8,097 nucleotides of DNA, from positions 1-8,097 of the forward strand of contig DAIQOP010000173.1 in NCBI GenBank assembly GCA_036787815.1, written 5' to 3'. The notes beneath the pieces are model-generated. The model had not been told where the DNA came from and did no database searches. It saw nothing but the letters and a program-made list of their open reading frames with translations. This DNA is from DATBAK01 sp036787815. Lineage in GTDB: Bacteria > Actinomycetota > Acidimicrobiia > IMCC26256 > PALSA-610. This document shows, in pieces, positions 5,501 through 8,097 of this stretch (positions within the stretch are counted from its first letter, which is position 1; each line of letters opens with the position of its first letter). Made by a program: the position numbers and the translations under genes.

Positions 5501-7575
5501 TCTTCTTCACCGCGACCTGTGCTCCGACCGCGTGCCCGACGGGTTCACCGTCGGGATCCGAGACGTGGAACCTGCCGTTCGCGGCGACCAACTTCCCGGC
5601 CGAAGGTTCCTACACCGCGCACGCGATCACCGAGGACAACATCGGGAACCAGGATCTCGTCGGCCTGTCGCGCACCTTCAGCATCGACCGCACGAACCCG
5701 ACCGCGACGATCACCGGACCGGTCGCGAGCACGCTGTACGACAGCGCGGGTGTGTTCGATACGTCCTGGCCACCCGCGGGCTGCTCGAACGGTCATGAGA
5801 TCTGCGGCACGGCCACCGACCCGACCTCGGGCGGCGTGGCTTCCGGTGTCGCGAGCGTCAACGTGTCGATCCAGGCTTCCAACACCGCGAACACGGGCAT
5901 CAACGGCAAGTACTGGAACGGCTCGGCCTTCGCGAGCTCGACCGAGTCGTTCGTGCTCGCGAGCGGCACCACCACGTGGAACGTCCCGTTCGCCGTCGCG
6001 AACTATCCGGCCGGTGGCACCTACATCGTGCACGTGACCGTCACCGACGTCGCGGGGAACGCCAACACGACGGGCACGTCGGCGAGCTACTTCGTCGACG
6101 AGAACCCGAGCGACACGACGTTCGTGTCGGCGAGCGGCAACGATGCCAATTCGGGTCTCACCCCAGCGTTGGCGAAGCTCACGATCGCGGCAGGCGTGCA
6201 GGCGGCGCAGGGCGCCGGCCGTTCCCGCGTCGTCGTCGGCGGCGGCTCGTACGGCGCGGTCGCGCTCACGAGCGGCACGCACGGCAACAACAAGGTGATC
6301 CGAGGCGGCTTCGATCCGAGCACATGGCTGCACAAGGCCGTGGGTACGCAGACGGTCACCGTGTCGGCAGCGGGCACCGCGTTCAGCGTCATTAGCGATA
6401 CGGGGATCACGCTCCAGCAGCTCACGATCACCGGCACCAACAGCGGCCTGGGGGCCGGCAGCAGCGTGTACGGCCTGCGGGCGCTCACTGGCGCGAGCGT
6501 CACCCTCGACCGCGACACGGTCAGCGCCCAGGCGGGCGTCGCAGGTGCGGCCGGGAGCGGTGGTGGGGCCTCGGGTTCGGGCGGGTGCACCGGAGCCGAC
6601 GGGGCGACCTTCAACACCGGACAGGGCGCGTCGTGCGGTGGCTCGGGTGTCGCCGCCGGCGGCACGGGTGGCTGTGGCGGCAGCGGCGGTTCGTTCTTCA
6701 GCTCGGGGAGCAACGGGTGTGCCGGTGGTAACGGCGGTGGCGGCGCGACCGGCACCGGTGGTGGTGGCGGTGGCGGCGGCTACTGCGTCTCGCCTTCGCC
6801 CGGCAACGGTGGCGGTGGCAACGGTGGGAACACGGGTGGCGCAGCCGGTGGCGCCGGTGGCGGCGGTTCGGCCTCGACCGCCGGAGCCGGTGACACGTGG
6901 GCCGGCCAGACCGGCACCGCGGGCGGGAGCGGCGGCACCGGCCACGGTGGTGGCGGTGGCGGCGGTGGCGGCGGCACCTACTGCGCCGGAGCCTCGAGCG
7001 GTGGTCGCGGCGGTGGCGGCGGCGGTGGCGGTACCGGCGCGACGGGCGGCAACGCGGGAGCGCCGGGCGGTGGCAGCTTCGCCGTCTACGCCAACAACTC
7101 CTCGGTGACGATCACCAACACCGGCAACTCGCTGACGGCCGCCGCGGGCGGCGCCGGTGGCACCGGTCAGGCGGGCGGTACCGGCGGAAGCGGTGGTACC
7201 GGCGGTCACGGCGAGGGCCAGAGCTCCGCTGGAAACAGCGGAAGTGGCGGCGGCGGCGGCGGTGGCGGCGGTGGCGGTGGCGGCGGTGGCGGTGCCGCAG
7301 GCCCGTCGATCGCGGTCTTCCACATCGGTACGGGCACCCTGACGGTCTCCGGAGCGACGCTCGCTCGTGCCGTCACGGCGGCGGTGGGCGGCACGGCCGG
7401 CGGGGCCGGACCCGCCGGCGCGGCCGGGGCCAAGGGCACGTACGTGTCGAACGGTCAGAGCGGTGGTGGCAACGACGGCAGCAACGGCGCGGTCGGTGCC
7501 GCAGGTGCGGGCGGTGTGGCGGGCGCCAACGGTCTCCTGTGCACGAAGTACGACGGGACGACCTGCACGCCTTGA
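2515..7575 (+). CDS. Giant exported Fn3 / Ig-like / beta-helix / Gly-rich surface protein
   Basis: This 1686-residue secreted protein is probably an adhesin or cell-envelope structural protein; its ligand is unknown. Residues 1-30 are a Sec signal peptide (RFRRRR, hydrophobic core, cleavage after APATA). Eight Fn3 domains follow at about residues 31-827. Each has a Cys pair, C-x(5-11)-C-[TSD]-[YF], before the strand that carries the conserved Tyr or Phe. Next come a Big_13-type Ig-like domain (about 828-930) and two paralogous Cys-containing Ig-like modules (about 931-1060 and 1061-1200) that share a YWNGS motif. A beta-helix segment (about 1201-1342) opens with FVSASGNDANSGLT and contains GGFDPSTW. 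The rest is Gly-rich with short strand-like inserts and ends in CX7C-TP. I count 34 cysteines, an even number and all exported, which suggests extensive disulfides. No LPXTG signal, terminal membrane helix or catalytic motif is visible, so the means of attachment is unclear. It overlaps the next gene by four bases. Confidence 0.9.
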   Translation: MQARFRRRRGAIFTSVALIGSFVFAAPATAVDLPSAPVNVAVTAGPKVGQMVLTWSPPATGGLVKYLVSIAADGGAFGSPINTNKSTLKATEVCSGVSGCDFRVSAYNAAGTGPPSAVTTGTWAAPSAPTVSKVSGGPGANQMTVQWNAPKNNGGHAVTGFSYEVEVNGSNTWTGPFAIAGANPTGTIQSARLACSSSSGTGGCTYRMYAQNDIGESVVSAPKSGSYAIPGPPTLGVVTAGPATGTATLNWLPPTNSGGLPVLSYTYDVSTDGGAFVTQAAHLSASPLRATVPCTAATFCSYRLQAVTAKGTSAVSNVRTAAYVSPDRPRTVSAAVASSNAGSGSSAVTVTWLAPLNTGGTPITDYQAQECDGYCSNASPDWSTAPVLSLGAGSTTWSPTCAAGLLSCSYRIRSVNPFGQSEWAFAYLAPFAVTDVTATTIPANGDLSVTWDGPIESGAGIASISLLVCTTSCSDSGNWSDSGVSIPANAQSATHHCGAEVSCTYRVQVTDNASHKSPISASSTATAAALPTAPQNLAAVTSATTTLGAVDLTWQPPLDTGGYQVTGYTLERSTDGGATWPTSTSVGNVLAYTDNACGAGVVCTYHVAAISAVGTSPFSNVAQATGSNVPGTPLNLTAATPTTGVGSVFVQWQAPANDGGHAISGYTLQRSTDGGSTWPTTLNLGTGTSYTDTACGARVACTYHVAAVNSIGSSGYGNTSTANGADVPTAPVLSASTSTSTLGGVSLSWTAADGGGNAVTGYEISVKVDAGAFGAYFSVGNVTSYTDVCDTSNNSAPDSTCTYLVRAINSVGTGSSSNQASAAALVDHVAPTVTIAAPADGSFPITNKPVISGTAGTALGDATTVSVTIKQGTTVVQGPFTATVTAGSWSVPATAYTAGLPDNAYTVIATQLDWGPNTGSATNSITIETNPPTMAFTSPHASDFFNNAGWNSCSPAGFCGTADDGAGSGVKYVKVSIRQGTGNYWNGSSFGSATEVFFTATCAPTACPTGSPSGSETWNLPFAATNFPAEGSYTAHAITEDNIGNQDLVGLSRTFSIDRTNPTATITGPVASTLYDSAGVFDTSWPPAGCSNGHEICGTATDPTSGGVASGVASVNVSIQASNTANTGINGKYWNGSAFASSTESFVLASGTTTWNVPFAVANYPAGGTYIVHVTVTDVAGNANTTGTSASYFVDENPSDTTFVSASGNDANSGLTPALAKLTIAAGVQAAQGAGRSRVVVGGGSYGAVALTSGTHGNNKVIRGGFDPSTWLHKAVGTQTVTVSAAGTAFSVISDTGITLQQLTITGTNSGLGAGSSVYGLRALTGASVTLDRDTVSAQAGVAGAAGSGGGASGSGGCTGADGATFNTGQGASCGGSGVAAGGTGGCGGSGGSFFSSGSNGCAGGNGGGGATGTGGGGGGGGYCVSPSPGNGGGGNGGNTGGAAGGAGGGGSASTAGAGDTWAGQTGTAGGSGGTGHGGGGGGGGGGTYCAGASSGGRGGGGGGGGTGATGGNAGAPGGGSFAVYANNSSVTITNTGNSLTAAAGGAGGTGQAGGTGGSGGTGGHGEGQSSAGNSGSGGGGGGGGGGGGGGGGAAGPSIAVFHIGTGTLTVSGATLARAVTAAVGGTAGGAGPAGAAGAKGTYVSNGQSGGGNDGSNGAVGAAGAGGVAGANGLLCTKYDGTTCTP
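2605..4995 (+). repeat. Array of eight Fn3 domains with a conserved Cys pair
   Basis: These are protein-level repeats within the giant gene. Approximate domain starts are 2605, 2887, 3199, 3487, 3799, 4102, 4399 and 4693, with about 95-105 residues each. Each opens with a proline-rich linker (such as PSAP, PGPP, PTAP or PGTP in most of them), has a W or V-x-W strand followed by PP and GG(x)xVxxY, then the Cys pair and a [YF]-x-V-x-A-x-N-like strand. Spacing between the paired cysteines is 5, 8, 5, 6, 5, 5, 5 and 11 residues in order. Domains 4 and 5 carry an extra close pair (CDGYC and CTTSC). Domains 6 and 7 are the most alike, both with RSTDGG, TWPT and CTYHVAA, which suggests a more recent duplication. 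Confidence 0.88.
5305..6114 (+). repeat. Two paralogous Cys-containing Ig-like modules
   Basis: Two consecutive modules of about 130-140 residues share a set of landmarks in the same order: an early Cys pair ending in CGTA (CSPAGFCGTA and CSNGHEICGTA), a VKVSI/VNVSI strand, YWNGS at 5464 and 5911 followed by FxSxTExF, TWN(L/V)PFA, (N/F)PAxGxY, and a terminal D-x-x-GN. The first has one more Cys pair (CAPTAC). The final motif is typical of bacterial Ig-like folds. They clearly arose by duplication inside the gene; their binding role is unknown. Confidence 0.8.
6541..7539 (+). repeat. Gly-rich low-complexity region with Gly-X-Y phasing
   Basis: This coding region is dominated by GGT and GGC codons. 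It includes a run of 16 glycine codons (7246-7293) and clear three-residue phasing with Gly first at 7147-7218 (eight triplets), 7390-7443 (six) and 7477-7539 (seven). Six cysteines are scattered through the first part (GGCTG, ASCGG, GGCGG, NGCAG, GYCVS, TYCAG). Two short non-Gly segments (about 7078-7140, AVYANNSSVTITNTG; and about 7300-7371, SIAVFHIGTGTLTVSG) look like beta-helix rungs, so the Gly-rich stretches may be long loops inserted in a beta-helix. At DNA level the region is a GGTGGC-type trinucleotide and hexanucleotide repeat. Confidence 0.85.
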
Positions 7576-8081
7576 CGGCCCGCGGCACGCGCGTCACGGG
7601 AGCCGGTCCGTTGGGATCGGCTCTCGGTGTCGTGCTCGCGGCGATCGTCGTCGCGGCCGGCTGCTCCGCGAAGACCGATCCGGTTGCCCTGCGTTCATCG
7701 ACGAGCGTCACCGCGAGGCCGGACGCGAGCTCGACGAGCACCGCCGCCCCGGCCACGACGAGCACCACCTTCGACACCAGCGGGCTGACGCCCGAGCAGA
7801 CCGGGGTGTGGAAGCTGACTGCACCGAGCGCGACCGCACTCGTCGCGCTCGGGGAGCAACGCGGCCTGCCGCCGGTGCAGGTGATCACGGGCCGCCCCGG
7901 GCCGCACGTCGAGGTGGGGCCGGAGCACGAGCTGGCGGTCGCGGCCGCAGATCGGCACGCGCTCGATCTCGAGCTCGCGGCGGCGCGCCGCGCGGCGACC
8001 CGGCTCGCGACTCCCGCCGCGGCGGCCGCCGACGGCTACGTGCCCTCGGCTCCCTTCGCACCGGGTGACGGTGTTCATTGA
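7572..8081 (+). CDS. Small Ser/Thr-rich lipoprotein, possibly truncated
   Basis: The product is a predicted 169-residue lipoprotein. It has Arg4 and Arg7, a hydrophobic stretch (LGVVLAAIVVAAG) and a lipobox-like AAGC with Cys31, followed by a Ser/Thr/Ala/Pro-rich spacer to about residue 67. A globular part follows with no domain I can name firmly. The TTG start overlaps the previous stop as TTGA, which suggests translational coupling with the giant protein. A second in-frame TTG at 7611 has a better ribosome site (GGGAG at 7598-7602, 8 bases away) but would remove the positive N-region, so 7572 is preferred with reservation. The C-terminus ADGYVPSAPFAPGDGVH recalls actinobacterial lipoproteins in which this motif continues with an aromatic residue. 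Here a TGA follows, and the frame after it reads IRWDL to the window end. The gene may therefore carry a nonsense change. The function is unknown. Confidence 0.68.
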   Translation: MTARGTRVTGAGPLGSALGVVLAAIVVAAGCSAKTDPVALRSSTSVTARPDASSTSTAAPATTSTTFDTSGLTPEQTGVWKLTAPSATALVALGEQRGLPPVQVITGRPGPHVEVGPEHELAVAAADRHALDLELAAARRAATRLATPAAAAADGYVPSAPFAPGDGVH

Positions 8082-8097
8082 ATCCGCTGGGATCTCG

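Noticed and set aside
3649..7323. Other long minus-strand and alternate-frame ORFs over the giant gene
   Set aside because: Their compositions (runs of Arg, Ala-Thr, or polyproline opposite polyglycine) are by-products of the true + strand coding frame.
6541..7539. PE_PGRS protein
   Set aside because: Composition is similar, but there is no PE domain, the protein has a Sec signal peptide and Fn3 array, and the Gly-rich part contains cysteines.
8079..8081. TGA read as Trp or selenocysteine
   Set aside because: Other genes here end in TGA and use TGG for Trp. No selenocysteine insertion element can be judged in the 16 bases left. A nonsense change or true stop is simpler.

Overview
The window is high-GC DNA with strong G/C preference at third codon positions, and all five supported genes lie on the + strand. 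Actinomycete-type -10 boxes (TANNNT), frequent TTG starts, a SepX/GlpR-type membrane protein and extensive Fn3 surface proteins point to an actinomycetote. A deep-branching class such as Acidimicrobiia is plausible, but that is an inference from style and not proven here.

Layout. (1) 1-980: the 3' part of moaA, the radical-SAM GTP 3',8-cyclase, cut by the window edge just before its CxxxCxxC cluster. (2) 981-1134: an intergenic stretch with two interleaved families of short direct repeats, a stem-loop, and a -10 box placed so that moaC would be leaderless. (3) 1135-1638: a complete moaC, the cyclic pyranopterin monophosphate synthase. MoaA and MoaC together perform the first committed step of molybdenum cofactor synthesis. 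(4) 1810-2415: a 201-residue membrane protein with one N-terminal helix, a long Arg-rich linker and two C-terminal helices. This is the layout of the actinobacterial SepX/GlpR divisome proteins, whose genes are known to lie near molybdenum-cofactor-type genes (gephyrin/MoeA-like Glp). (5) 2515-7575: one 1686-residue exported protein. It has a signal peptide, eight Fn3 domains each carrying a Cys pair at the same place, three Ig-like modules (the last two being paralogues), a right-handed beta-helix segment, and a Gly-rich C-terminal region with Gly-X-Y phasing, six cysteines and a terminal CX7C. (6) 7572-8081: a small Ser/Thr-rich lipoprotein whose TTG start overlaps the stop of the giant gene (TTGA). 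Its reading frame stops at a TGA in what looks like the middle of a conserved motif, so it may be truncated.

Functionally the window joins a Moco housekeeping segment, a probable cell-division membrane protein and a cell-surface pair (giant disulfide-rich adhesin-like protein plus overlapping lipoprotein). The surface pair is the least ordinary part. The Cys-paired Fn3 array and the beta-helix/Gly-rich module are its most distinctive elements. No tRNA, rRNA, CRISPR array, insertion sequence or phage gene was seen.
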